This document shows positions 10,054 to 18,431 of a stretch of 47,671 nucleotides of DNA, one piece after another. The notes beneath the pieces are model-generated. The model was given only the letters and a program-made list of their open reading frames with translations, was not told the DNA's origin and did no database searches. A program made the translations under genes and the position numbers. Origin of the DNA: Legionellales bacterium (GTDB taxonomy: Bacteria > Pseudomonadota > Gammaproteobacteria > Comchoanobacterales > Comchoanobacteraceae). The number at the start of each line of letters is the position of its first letter. The first letter of the stretch is position 1. The DNA lies in the NCBI GenBank assembly GCA_002690495.1, contig NZEV01000030.1:17207-64877 (forward strand), in the 5' to 3' direction.

Positions 10054-11133
10054 TTATCTAGAACGACTTGCTCTTATCATCGCAAATACCACTCCAAAAG
10101 AGAGAATAAGGATGGTCGCATGTGTCCCTCCATAACTAATAAGTGGGAGTGGAATGCCAACTACTGGAAATACCCCGATGACCATACCGATATTAATCAC
10201 TGAACACACAAAGAAGTTGGTAGCAAGACCACATAAGACGAGTTTTTGATAGCGGTCCGCGGTTTCCATGGCTAAATTTAAGATGCGTTGTGTAATCAGG
10301 AAAATCAGTAGAATGATGGAAAATGCACCTATAAAACCAAATTCTTCACCAATAATTCCGAAAACAAAGTCTGTTGCGTGTTCGGGTAAAAATGATAGAT
10401 GTGACTGTGTACCGTTAAGCCAGCCTTTACCAAATAGACCTCCTGATCCAATTGCAATTTTTGATTGGATAATATGATATCCTCCACCCATACTATCTAA
10501 TCCTGGATTGAGAAATGTAATAATACGCATCTTCTGGTAATCATGTAGAACATAGTGCCATACAATGGGTGATGCGCATACGAATAGTGTGATGCCGGTA
10601 ATGATTAAGTAAAATGGGAATCCAGCGATGAGAATCATCAAAAGGCCCGTGACCCCGATTAAAATACCCGTTCCTAGGTCTGGTTGGATAATAATCAGCA
10701 AACAAGGCAGAGCAAGGATCATAAGAGAAATAAAGTGATTCATAATGGTGTCTGTTCGAAAGCTTAACCATGACGCCAATGCAAGAGGCAATGTTAATTT
10801 AACGATTTCTGATGGTTGAAACTTAATGATGCCTAAATCCAACCATCTTTGAGCTCCTTTACCAGAGCTTCCAAAAAAATAAACAGCAAGTAATGTGAGA
10901 ATACTCATAACAAAGAAGATCAGTCCCATTTGATCAATCACTCTGTAGTGTATGTGAGAGATCGCATACATCATTGCAAATGCAATAGATAATTTCGATA
11001 TTTGTTTAAATAAAGTCATTAAATTTTGATCGGTGCCACTATACAAGACAAAAATTCCGAGTATAGTCAGTAAACAAATGCATGAGAGTAAATAATAATC
11101 TATAGGGTTAGTATAATATTTCATTGTCTGCAT
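10054..11133 (-). CDS. mrdB: Rod-shape peptidoglycan glycosyltransferase RodA
   Basis: A SEDS-family polymerase of about 359 residues and roughly ten membrane segments that builds lateral-wall peptidoglycan with PBP2. Family motifs include SSGKGAQRWLDLG, FQPSEIVKL, QPDLGTGIL, the loop GLFGKGWLNGTQ with FLPEHATDFVF, and GIPLPLISYGG near the end. I chose the ATG at 11133 because AGGAG lies five bases upstream; a frame from 11184 would lack this. It overlaps the end of mrdA by 26 bases, so the pair is coupled. Confidence 0.95.
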   Translation of the reverse strand: MQTMKYYTNPIDYYLLSCICLLTILGIFVLYSGTDQNLMTLFKQISKLSIAFAMMYAISHIHYRVIDQMGLIFFVMSILTLLAVYFFGSSGKGAQRWLDLGIIKFQPSEIVKLTLPLALASWLSFRTDTIMNHFISLMILALPCLLIIIQPDLGTGILIGVTGLLMILIAGFPFYLIITGITLFVCASPIVWHYVLHDYQKMRIITFLNPGLDSMGGGYHIIQSKIAIGSGGLFGKGWLNGTQSHLSFLPEHATDFVFGIIGEEFGFIGAFSIILLIFLITQRILNLAMETADRYQKLVLCGLATNFFVCSVINIGMVIGVFPVVGIPLPLISYGGTHATILILSFGVVFAMIRASRSR

Positions 11134-12805
11134 TGAGACTCCTAAAGTATTGATCAAGAATTTTTCTTGATACAGTAGCTGCATTTAATTGACTATTCTC
11201 ACTGATAGTGACAATGACAACTTTGGGGTTTTTAACTGGGGCAAAGCCGATGAATAAAGAGTGATTTTCTAAATGCTTAGGTAAAGGGCCAGAGGGTTTT
11301 ATATTATGATGGCTTGTGACCTGAGTCGTGCCAGTTTTACCTGCAATAGAATATGGTCTTGGTCCAAAACTATAATTGCCCGTACCATAGGGTTTAGTAA
11401 TCACATCTTGCATGGCTCTTTTAACAAGTTCATAGTGCTCATGAGCTATTGGGCGAATGTATTTTTTCACATGGATCGGTTGATACTCATCACCAGCATG
11501 GTCAACGGTTGTTTTCAATAAATGTGGATCATAGAAAAATCCTTCATTGACTAATATCGCAGTCGCATTTGCCAATTGTATAGGTGTCGTTAATAATGCA
11601 CCTTGACCAATGGTTGTGATAATAGTGTCACCAGTATACCAATTTGAAGCTCGATTTTCTCTCTTCCAGGTTGGTGTTGGGACTAAGCCATTTGATTCGT
11701 TAGGAAGGTCGAGGTGTGTTTGATGACCAAAACCAAATTCGTTGAGAGTATCAGTGATCAAATTAATTCCCATTTTTTTTGCGAGTACATAGAAAAAAGT
11801 ATCACATGACACTGCAATCGCTTTACGTAGATTGACTGATCCATGACCCTCTTTGAGCCAATCATGAAATTTGTGATTGCCTACAATGAGATAACCTTTA
11901 TCTTCAATAGACTCATTAGGTGTTACGATATGATGATCTAAAGCTGCTAGGGCAATGAATGGTTTGATGGTTGAGCCTGGTGAAATTAGTCCGCTTGTTA
12001 CACGATTGAACTCAGGGCTATCTTTATGATTGAGAGTGTGTTTCGATTGATACAATTCTAATACGTTGTTTGAATCTAGAGACGGTTTGCTGACAAGCGC
12101 CAAAATTTCACCATTATTTGGATCTAATACAATGACCGAACCTTTGGTATTACCAAGTGCCTTATAGGCTGTTTTTTGAAGTTGAGCATCGATAGTCAGT
12201 TTGACAGTATTGCCCTCAATAGATGAGATATATTTACCAGTATTCTCCTGATTACCTTTTGCTGATACCTTATTCAAGAGATATCCTGGTTGTCCCTCTA
12301 GAATTTTATTGTAAGTTTTTTCAATGCCAGTTGACTCATTAAATACATCTCCATTATAAATTCCATAACCCACAACAGGGAATAGCTCTTTACCGTAATG
12401 ATAAATTCTTTTTTTTGTGAAAATAATTTCAAATTGATCATGCAGTTTTTCATCGGCTTTAATCTTGAGAATTTGTTGATGTGTGATCGGGATATAATTT
12501 TGATGACTCTGAATACCAAACAATTCATTTGCGAGGGCTCTATTTTTTTTTGTTAGTTTTAGAGAGTAGTTTAATTGATTATCAACGAGTATGTGTCCAT
12601 GACGATCTGTGATTTGACCTCTTGTAGCCGGTATAGATGCAGTTTTCAAATAGTTATGTTGAGCTAGGTTATTAAAATAGTAGTAATTGAATATCTGTAG
12701 TCTCATGCACTGAGTCATCAGTAGCAGAGTTAAAATTAAAAAAAAGTTTCTAATGAGTACTATGTATTGGTTACTCTGTTTATGAATGTTGGATATCAGT
12801 ACCAT
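11108..12805 (-). CDS. mrdA: Penicillin-binding protein 2 (elongation transpeptidase)
   Basis: A 565-residue class B PBP: N-terminal membrane anchor (about 17-35), dimerisation domain starting at IPATRGQITDRHG, then the transpeptidase with SPGSTIKP (Ser278-Lys281), SCD (333-335) and KTGTTQ (490-495). It crosslinks peptidoglycan during cell elongation together with RodA, whose gene follows. Its ATG overlaps the rlmH stop as TAATG. It is slightly shorter than E. coli PBP2 (633). Confidence 0.96.
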   Translation of the reverse strand: MVLISNIHKQSNQYIVLIRNFFLILTLLLMTQCMRLQIFNYYYFNNLAQHNYLKTASIPATRGQITDRHGHILVDNQLNYSLKLTKKNRALANELFGIQSHQNYIPITHQQILKIKADEKLHDQFEIIFTKKRIYHYGKELFPVVGYGIYNGDVFNESTGIEKTYNKILEGQPGYLLNKVSAKGNQENTGKYISSIEGNTVKLTIDAQLQKTAYKALGNTKGSVIVLDPNNGEILALVSKPSLDSNNVLELYQSKHTLNHKDSPEFNRVTSGLISPGSTIKPFIALAALDHHIVTPNESIEDKGYLIVGNHKFHDWLKEGHGSVNLRKAIAVSCDTFFYVLAKKMGINLITDTLNEFGFGHQTHLDLPNESNGLVPTPTWKRENRASNWYTGDTIITTIGQGALLTTPIQLANATAILVNEGFFYDPHLLKTTVDHAGDEYQPIHVKKYIRPIAHEHYELVKRAMQDVITKPYGTGNYSFGPRPYSIAGKTGTTQVTSHHNIKPSGPLPKHLENHSLFIGFAPVKNPKVVIVTISENSQLNAATVSRKILDQYFRSLNADNEILY

Positions 12806-13224
12806 TATTTATGATATGGATGATTGAGTAGGATAGATTCTGCACGAAAAATTTGTTCTATTAACATTATTTTGACTAATTGATGAGGATAAGTTTGCAA
12901 AGATAATGACCATTTTTCGTTACACCTGGATAGATGATCTGCAGATAGACCCTGAAAACCACCAATATAAAAATTAACATTAATTGAATGGATTTTCCAG
13001 AAGTTGATTTTTGATGCGACTGCCTCACTGGTTAACATGTGACCACGACTATCTAAAGCGATGTGTAAGGCATTTGAGTCTAGATATTTTGATACCTTTG
13101 CTTCATCTGGGTCTTTAAGTTCTATCAATTGATGTTTCAATTTTAATTTTTGAGCGTAGTGTTGATATCCGTCCTTAATCCAATGGGGCATTTTATGGCC
13201 TTGTGTTATGATTTGGATAATCAA
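12805..13224 (-). CDS. rlmH: 23S rRNA pseudouridine(1915) N3-methyltransferase
   Basis: A 139-residue SPOUT methyltransferase: HIALDSRGHMLTSEAVA, the knot motif IGGFQGL, and the C-terminal IEQIFRAESILLNHPYHK signature. It methylates pseudouridine 1915 in 23S rRNA on the assembled ribosome. E. coli RlmH has 155 residues, so the N-terminal part is a little compact. It sits between rsfS and mrdA as in other gammaproteobacteria. Confidence 0.95.
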   Translation of the reverse strand: MIIQIITQGHKMPHWIKDGYQHYAQKLKLKHQLIELKDPDEAKVSKYLDSNALHIALDSRGHMLTSEAVASKINFWKIHSINVNFYIGGFQGLSADHLSRCNEKWSLSLQTYPHQLVKIMLIEQIFRAESILLNHPYHK

Positions 13225-13225
13225 A

Positions 13226-13564
13226 TTACATAGGCTCCCATAGTTTTTCTAGTTGATAATGAGCCCTGGAGTCTTGATGCATGATATGAACAATGACTTC
13301 GCCACAATCAACTACAACCCATAAATCATTAGTATATTCAATTTGATTTTTGTTATAGACTTTGACTCTTGTTGACTTAATCAACTCTTCAGCGAGTGTT
13401 TGAATGTGTCTAATGGATCTACCTTCACAAATCACCATATAATCTGTAATTGATGTGATCTTTGCAACAGGAATTGTACTGAGATTGATGGCTTGTTGTG
13501 ATTCTAATATATCAATGATATTCGCTAATATTTCTTTTGATACGTCTTGTTTTAAGTTTGTCAT
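13226..13564 (-). CDS. rsfS: Ribosomal silencing factor RsfS
   Basis: A 112-residue protein of the Iojap/RsfS family: ITDYMVICEGRSIRHIQTLAEEL, then DLWVVVDCGEVIVHIM and REHYQLEKLW-like RAHYQLEKLW near the C-terminus. It binds uL14 and blocks subunit joining in poor growth conditions. One base separates it from rlmH; addA lies upstream by nine bases. Confidence 0.95.
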   Translation of the reverse strand: MTNLKQDVSKEILANIIDILESQQAINLSTIPVAKITSITDYMVICEGRSIRHIQTLAEELIKSTRVKVYNKNQIEYTNDLWVVVDCGEVIVHIMHQDSRAHYQLEKLWEPM

Positions 13565-13573
13565 AAGTAAAAC

Positions 13574-16417
13574 CTAACATAATAGTTCCTCTTTGTCATC
13601 GATGTTCCATGAGATGACTTCACAATCATTAATCACAATAAACCATATTTTTACATCATGGCTTAATTGACTATTGTGTTTTTTGAGTCGTTTTCTAATG
13701 TTTGATACCTGACTTTGTTCATCAACAATAAAAAGCCAGTGTTTTTCTTCGTGATGTTGAAAGGTATAATCTACAATCATCAAATCATCAGAAATGTATT
13801 TAGGAATATGATCAAATTGTATGTTTATAATAGGGGTTTTAATCATTAATTGTATGATGTTTTTACTAAACAATGTCATGATGTTGGAATACAATGAGTG
13901 ATCTTCAGTCACTTCGTCATTGTTTTGGAGTTTGGCATTTAAAATACTTTTCAGTGTTTTTATCTGCTCACTCACTTTCGATTGACTAAAACGACAAGAT
14001 AACACACTTTGACGAGGATGTGGTTTTAATTGAGTGGATTGTTGAATAGACGCTTTTGCTTTTTGTGCATTAATATTAGTCACCTTTGGGGAGATGGGAA
14101 ATTGAATCTGAGAAAGATACTGTGAAAATGTATTGGCATTATGTGACTGAGAACCAACATAAATGAGTCCTTTTTTAGCTCTTGTCACAGCAACATAAAA
14201 TAATCTTTGAAGTTCAAAATCATATGATTTTTTGACTTCTTTTCTAATAAGCCGATTGAGCCCATCAAGTTTTAAATCTGGGTCATGAATATTGCCAATA
14301 ATTTCTGGAGCCTCTAGATTATATTTATGACAATAGAGTAATTGATCTTTATGTGTGACTGTCGATTTATGAATATCTGGAATAATGACATAGTCAAACT
14401 CTAGCCCTTTTGCTTGGTGGATGGTAAGAATGAATGTTTTACTACTGGTATTTTGTGAACTGGCATATTTTGAAGAAAAAAATGTTGTTATATTTAATCT
14501 TGATAGAGGTATATGATCAAGGTGAAGCTGGTTAATACAAGTAATGAACTCATAACATGCATCATATTGGTTCCAGTTAGGGAGTATTTCATTTGCTAAG
14601 TTAATAATCAATTCAGATGGTGATGCGTGGAGTTGATTTTCTCTCATTGCATTTAGGATGCTTTGAAATTGTTGATATGATATTGAAAATGTTTGATTTT
14701 CAATGTCGATCCAGCTCATTTCAAAGTATGGCATACTTGCAACGGCAATTGTTGAAAGAGCATCTGGGGAATAAATTTCTAGTGTCAGGCTGACAAGGTC
14801 TTGTATGATTGGCATTTCAATCAATTTCTTAAGGCCTACATCTTGATAAGGAATCTCAAGATTTTGAATCACATGATGGAGCTGACTTCTCGATCGCCCA
14901 AGAATCGCAACGGTACCATCTAGTCCTCGAATCCAGTCATTAATACAAACGTATGAGTCTGTATCAATCCATTGAACAAAGCCATCATCATGCTTTGCCG
15001 CATTGCAAAGACTATATGGGATCGCTCCATGAATAAGGTCAACTTTTTTGGGCATAATGTGAGGAAACAATTGATTGACGTGATCAATGACTGTTGAGGA
15101 TGATCTGAAGTTGGTGGTTAGGTAAAGGTTTTCAAATTTAAAAGGACCAATTCCTTCCGTTTGAGCACGAATAAAGGATCTAACATCGGCTTGTCTAAAT
15201 CGATAAATAGACTGCATTGGATCACCAACAATAAATAATGATTTTTGCTGACTGAAATTCCAATGTTGAATCATATTTTTGATAAAAAGATCCTGAATGG
15301 ATGAGGTGTCTTGATACTCATCAACTAATAAATGATGAATCTGATCGCATCTCATTCCAATCAAATGGTCTTCTTGAAGTTTTTCGAGGCATTGAAGGGT
15401 TACGTGAGTATAATCACACAATTGTGTATCTTGTATGGTTAAATTTAATGCAGCGCAAAGTTTGGGTAATAGCTCAAACATCGCATTAGACATTTGTAGC
15501 GACTTTTCACTGAGGTGCTCGGGCAATGCTTGTATATCAAAAATAAATTCGGCTAAATGTTCAGGTAATTGTGATAGTTGCTCCAAAACGGCTTTTTTTA
15601 AATCTCTTTGCTCTGCAGTAAATCCTTGGTCTTTTGTTAATCTCGTTCTCCATTGACCTGTTTTAGTCAGAAAAAGCTCAGCAATCATTCTCCAATGTGA
15701 GAGTTTTTCTGTGTCAAAGTCACCATTTGCATTTGGGTGATATTGGAATAAATAAGCACATATAGAGAAGCTATTTGAGAAGTGTTCATGACAATATGCT
15801 ATTAAATGTCTTAAATAGAGTCTGTAGGCCTGATCCGCATCGAAATGTTTTTGAAGTAACGTATTAAGCCATTGCTCCCTTGACTCGAGAAGATAAATCA
15901 GTAGCTCTCTTAATTTCTCGTGATTATTTTGAATGTATTGTTTGATGACGCCAAGGGACGATGCAAATGCATTATAATCATCCCCGTAAAGTACATTATC
16001 AACTGTAAGTTCATAAATATATCTAGGAAAAATAGTGATTTTTTCCGTCAAGTCAGCAAGCTCAAGGATAAATGCATCATAAGTTTTACATCGATTGAAT
16101 ACACCATCATCTGTTATTGCCCAATTAAGTGATGCAATATGTGTTTTGAGTTGAGAAATTTTTTCTTTGTTTGGGTGATCTTGAAGATCCTCTTCAGATA
16201 AATGAATCGTTGCTTTGAGTCGATGATTGATTTCATCTGCAGCTTTATTAGTGAAGGTGAGTGCGAGAACGTGTTTGGGGTCATTAACGGTCAGAAGACA
16301 ATTAATGAGCCTATTAATGAGTAGGGTTGTTTTCCCTGAGCCTGCTGGTGCTTGAACGATAAAGGATTTTTCTGGACGTACAGCATTGATCCTGGCTTGT
16401 TCATCATGTATCTTCAC
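13574..16417 (-). CDS. addA: UvrD/AddA-type recombination helicase
   Basis: A superfamily 1A helicase of about 947 residues. Walker A APAGSGKT (23-30), LVDEYQDTS (motif II), GDPMQSIYRFRQAD (motif III), NFRSS (IV), TIHQAKGLEFD (V) and YVAVTRAKK (VI) are all present. I chose GTG at 16417 because AGGAG lies seven bases upstream; a longer frame from 16537 would run through the addB 3' end and add 40 hydrophobic residues. The helicase overlaps addB by 14 bases. The C-terminal 150 residues carry no intact PD-(D/E)XK motif (VDYT lacks the Lys), so nuclease activity probably comes only from the partner. The pair should process double-strand DNA ends for RecA. Confidence 0.88.
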   Translation of the reverse strand: MKIHDEQARINAVRPEKSFIVQAPAGSGKTTLLINRLINCLLTVNDPKHVLALTFTNKAADEINHRLKATIHLSEEDLQDHPNKEKISQLKTHIASLNWAITDDGVFNRCKTYDAFILELADLTEKITIFPRYIYELTVDNVLYGDDYNAFASSLGVIKQYIQNNHEKLRELLIYLLESREQWLNTLLQKHFDADQAYRLYLRHLIAYCHEHFSNSFSICAYLFQYHPNANGDFDTEKLSHWRMIAELFLTKTGQWRTRLTKDQGFTAEQRDLKKAVLEQLSQLPEHLAEFIFDIQALPEHLSEKSLQMSNAMFELLPKLCAALNLTIQDTQLCDYTHVTLQCLEKLQEDHLIGMRCDQIHHLLVDEYQDTSSIQDLFIKNMIQHWNFSQQKSLFIVGDPMQSIYRFRQADVRSFIRAQTEGIGPFKFENLYLTTNFRSSSTVIDHVNQLFPHIMPKKVDLIHGAIPYSLCNAAKHDDGFVQWIDTDSYVCINDWIRGLDGTVAILGRSRSQLHHVIQNLEIPYQDVGLKKLIEMPIIQDLVSLTLEIYSPDALSTIAVASMPYFEMSWIDIENQTFSISYQQFQSILNAMRENQLHASPSELIINLANEILPNWNQYDACYEFITCINQLHLDHIPLSRLNITTFFSSKYASSQNTSSKTFILTIHQAKGLEFDYVIIPDIHKSTVTHKDQLLYCHKYNLEAPEIIGNIHDPDLKLDGLNRLIRKEVKKSYDFELQRLFYVAVTRAKKGLIYVGSQSHNANTFSQYLSQIQFPISPKVTNINAQKAKASIQQSTQLKPHPRQSVLSCRFSQSKVSEQIKTLKSILNAKLQNNDEVTEDHSLYSNIMTLFSKNIIQLMIKTPIINIQFDHIPKYISDDLMIVDYTFQHHEEKHWLFIVDEQSQVSNIRKRLKKHNSQLSHDVKIWFIVINDCEVISWNIDDKEELLC

Positions 16418-17987
16418 AGATTGTCTCCTGATAGCGACAAATACTCCGCCAATCACAATGAGTACATTGATTTTTATGATAAGGTTTCCCAGTGGGTGGC
16501 TGATTGATTTTAGACAGACTAATTTGAATTGATTCATGCCAATCTGGCTTTTGAATTACACTTAATTGCTCATGATTATCTGAAAATGCGATGCCTTTAA
16601 AACGTGCATCTTTGATTAAACCATAAGCCATACCATACAAGGGTACTGGTGAAGCTAGTGCGTAGATGGCTAGTTGTGGATCCGGATAGCCATTAATGAG
16701 CTCTTTTATGGTAGGTGTGTTTTGTAATTTATAATCGATGAGCAAATGACTGTCATGTTCATATACGTAGTCAATTCTATCGACTCTACCTGTAATGATT
16801 TGGTCACCAATTTGATAATCAACTTTTTTCTCAAGGCATTTGACCTCAAATTTTGATCTTGTTGCTTCAAAATCTAACCATCGCTCAATCAGTGATTGAA
16901 TAAAACATTTTTCATCAGACCAATGCGCATATTCCCACTCGCTTTTTTTTATATACGAGCTAATCATTGTTTCAAGAAGATGATCAATCATATTAGAGCG
17001 TTGTTTTGATGAGAGTAAGATCAATTGTGATTGTTTTTCAAGTTGTTGCCATAAAGCCTCTAAGACATTGTGAATAATGATCCCTCGATCAAGCATAATA
17101 GAGTGAGTATGTTCTTTACGAATTTTAAGGTGATGTTGACATAAATGAATGATTGGACACAGGTTATGATGCTTCAGGCTTGTGATTGAGTGATGGCGAA
17201 TTTCTTTTTTGATTTTTGGCGTGTGAGTTTGTGTCACATGATATTCTATAGATGCTTGATCATCTATTGACTCGAAATGATGATTGAATTCTAAAGGTTG
17301 CACACCTGAGAAGGATATATTCGGGTGATGCATTATAGAGTGAATAAATCTATTGGGCATGTTGCTTGGATGAAGTACATAACAATGATCATATTGTTCA
17401 GGCTGTGCAGTGTTCATATCTGAGATCATAACATTGTGAGGCTGATGATATACTGAAAGTGCATTGATTTTAAGCCAGTTTTTGAGCTGATTGTAGTGTT
17501 CCTTAAAAAGTACGCCATGAGGGAAATAATATTCTTGTATGAGCTTTTTACTTTGTTGAAATACCATCGCCTGACTTAATGTGACTTTAGATCTTGCGTG
17601 AAACTGATCAAAAAGATCGATTAACTTAGTTTTAAACGCTTTCAATGAGTATGTTTTTGAGTCATTGAAAATGGGTTCTGAATGAACATATTGAAGAAAA
17701 TGATAAAGAATAGGGGCCTCTAAGGCAGGTAGGCGAAAATGATACCCAATGTGTAAATTCTGAGTTAATAGATCTTGGATATGAATGTCATTGTTTGGAG
17801 TAACGATTAATTGTCTACCAGGCTGAATATGAACCCATTCTTGAAGATGATGCATGAGGGTAGAGATTGATGAGAAGTGAATATAGGTTTTTTTGCTTCC
17901 CTGGTATGGGTGGGTATTCAGAGAGTTCCAGCCAGTACCGACTTTTTGAATATGATTTAACTCGTTTGGATACAGTCGGTGATGCAA
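16404..17987 (-). CDS. addB: AddB-like PD-(D/E)XK nuclease with Fe-S cysteines
   Basis: A nuclease subunit of the AddB / AddB-like DNA repair family. The C-terminal domain has RGIIIHNVLEALW, GRVDRID followed by LIDYKL (the D...DYK nuclease site), and CTHCDWRSIC, the last three Cys of the Fe-S clasp; the first is probably in HNLCPIIHLC. It cleaves the DNA ends unwound by the adjacent helicase. The coordinates use the nearest conventional start, a TTG, which has no good ribosome-binding site. The frame stays open and coding-like for about 98 further codons upstream (see next entry). Even extended it is near 620 residues, against about 900-1000 usual, so the inactive-helicase half is strongly reduced. 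Confidence 0.75.
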   Translation of the reverse strand: MHHRLYPNELNHIQKVGTGWNSLNTHPYQGSKKTYIHFSSISTLMHHLQEWVHIQPGRQLIVTPNNDIHIQDLLTQNLHIGYHFRLPALEAPILYHFLQYVHSEPIFNDSKTYSLKAFKTKLIDLFDQFHARSKVTLSQAMVFQQSKKLIQEYYFPHGVLFKEHYNQLKNWLKINALSVYHQPHNVMISDMNTAQPEQYDHCYVLHPSNMPNRFIHSIMHHPNISFSGVQPLEFNHHFESIDDQASIEYHVTQTHTPKIKKEIRHHSITSLKHHNLCPIIHLCQHHLKIRKEHTHSIMLDRGIIIHNVLEALWQQLEKQSQLILLSSKQRSNMIDHLLETMISSYIKKSEWEYAHWSDEKCFIQSLIERWLDFEATRSKFEVKCLEKKVDYQIGDQIITGRVDRIDYVYEHDSHLLIDYKLQNTPTIKELINGYPDPQLAIYALASPVPLYGMAYGLIKDARFKGIAFSDNHEQLSVIQKPDWHESIQISLSKINQPPTGKPYHKNQCTHCDWRSICRYQETICEDT

Positions 17988-18383
17988 TTCATAGGGTAAA
18001 GGTTTTCCTTTATATTGACTTAAAAATTCTGTTGAGGTGCTGGGGTGGTTTTGGAGTGACTTTATAAAGTTAAGATATAATCGGTGACTCTGATGAAAGT
18101 TGATAAATCGGTGCTGGTGGTGATGACTGAAATGATATAAAAAGTTTGAAAAGTTGAATGTTTTACCACTTTGATGATTGATATCGATCCATTTTTGAAG
18201 TGGATAGGTTGAAATTTCATCGAATGAGGAGTGATGAAAGTCCAGTGTCTCGAATTGGTGATATGTGATTTGTTCTTGAATACTAATAAAAAAACCTAAG
18301 TAGTTAATAAAGCATAAATAAAAATGAATAAAATATATACATAACCGTCTTGAGCGAGTGATAAAAAGGCAGTAGGAAGTTGA
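17988..18383 (-). other. In-frame upstream extension of addB lacking ATG/GTG/TTG
   Basis: The addB frame has no stop until TAA at 18384-18386. From about 18281 it reads as protein similar in composition to addB: QITYHQFETL, then WIDINHQSGKTFNF (a degenerate Walker A like the one in AddB N-termini), FLSQYKGKPLPYEL and on into the TTG. No ATG, GTG or TTG occurs in this stretch. ATT at 18279-18281 or 18285-18287 lies a few bases after AGG and could be a rare start. The alternatives are a lost start codon with the gene decaying, or a base error. The stretch from 18290 to 18383 is AT-rich and does not look coding. Confidence 0.5.
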
Positions 18384-18392
18384 TTAACGTGT

Positions 18393-18413
18393 TTATCCAC
18401 ATTGTTATCCACA
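18393..18413 (+). promoter_or_regulatory. Two tandem perfect DnaA boxes
   Basis: TTATCCACA occurs at 18393-18401 and again at 18405-18413, in the same orientation with a 12-base period. Both match the R1-type DnaA box exactly. An AT-rich stretch (about 18283-18345, almost only A and T) follows to the left. The pair lies between the 3' end of the histidine kinase gene and the 5' end of addB. It may be an origin element, a DnaA titration site or a DnaA operator for the addBA operon. By eye the + strand is already richer in G than C at 10-18 kb, which speaks against a skew switch here. Confidence 0.6.
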
Positions 18414-18431
18414 ATTAACGTTAGTAACTTT

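Noticed and set aside
16418-16537. The 40-residue N-terminal extension of the helicase
   Set aside because: It runs antisense-free through the end of addB in another frame, is hydrophobic and unlike AddA, and the GTG at 16417 has a proper ribosome-binding site.
17988-18240. A short ORF (ATG AAA TTT CAA...) in another frame upstream of addB
   Set aside because: It is about 50 codons, with unlike composition, while the addB frame over the same bases gives protein continuous with the known gene.
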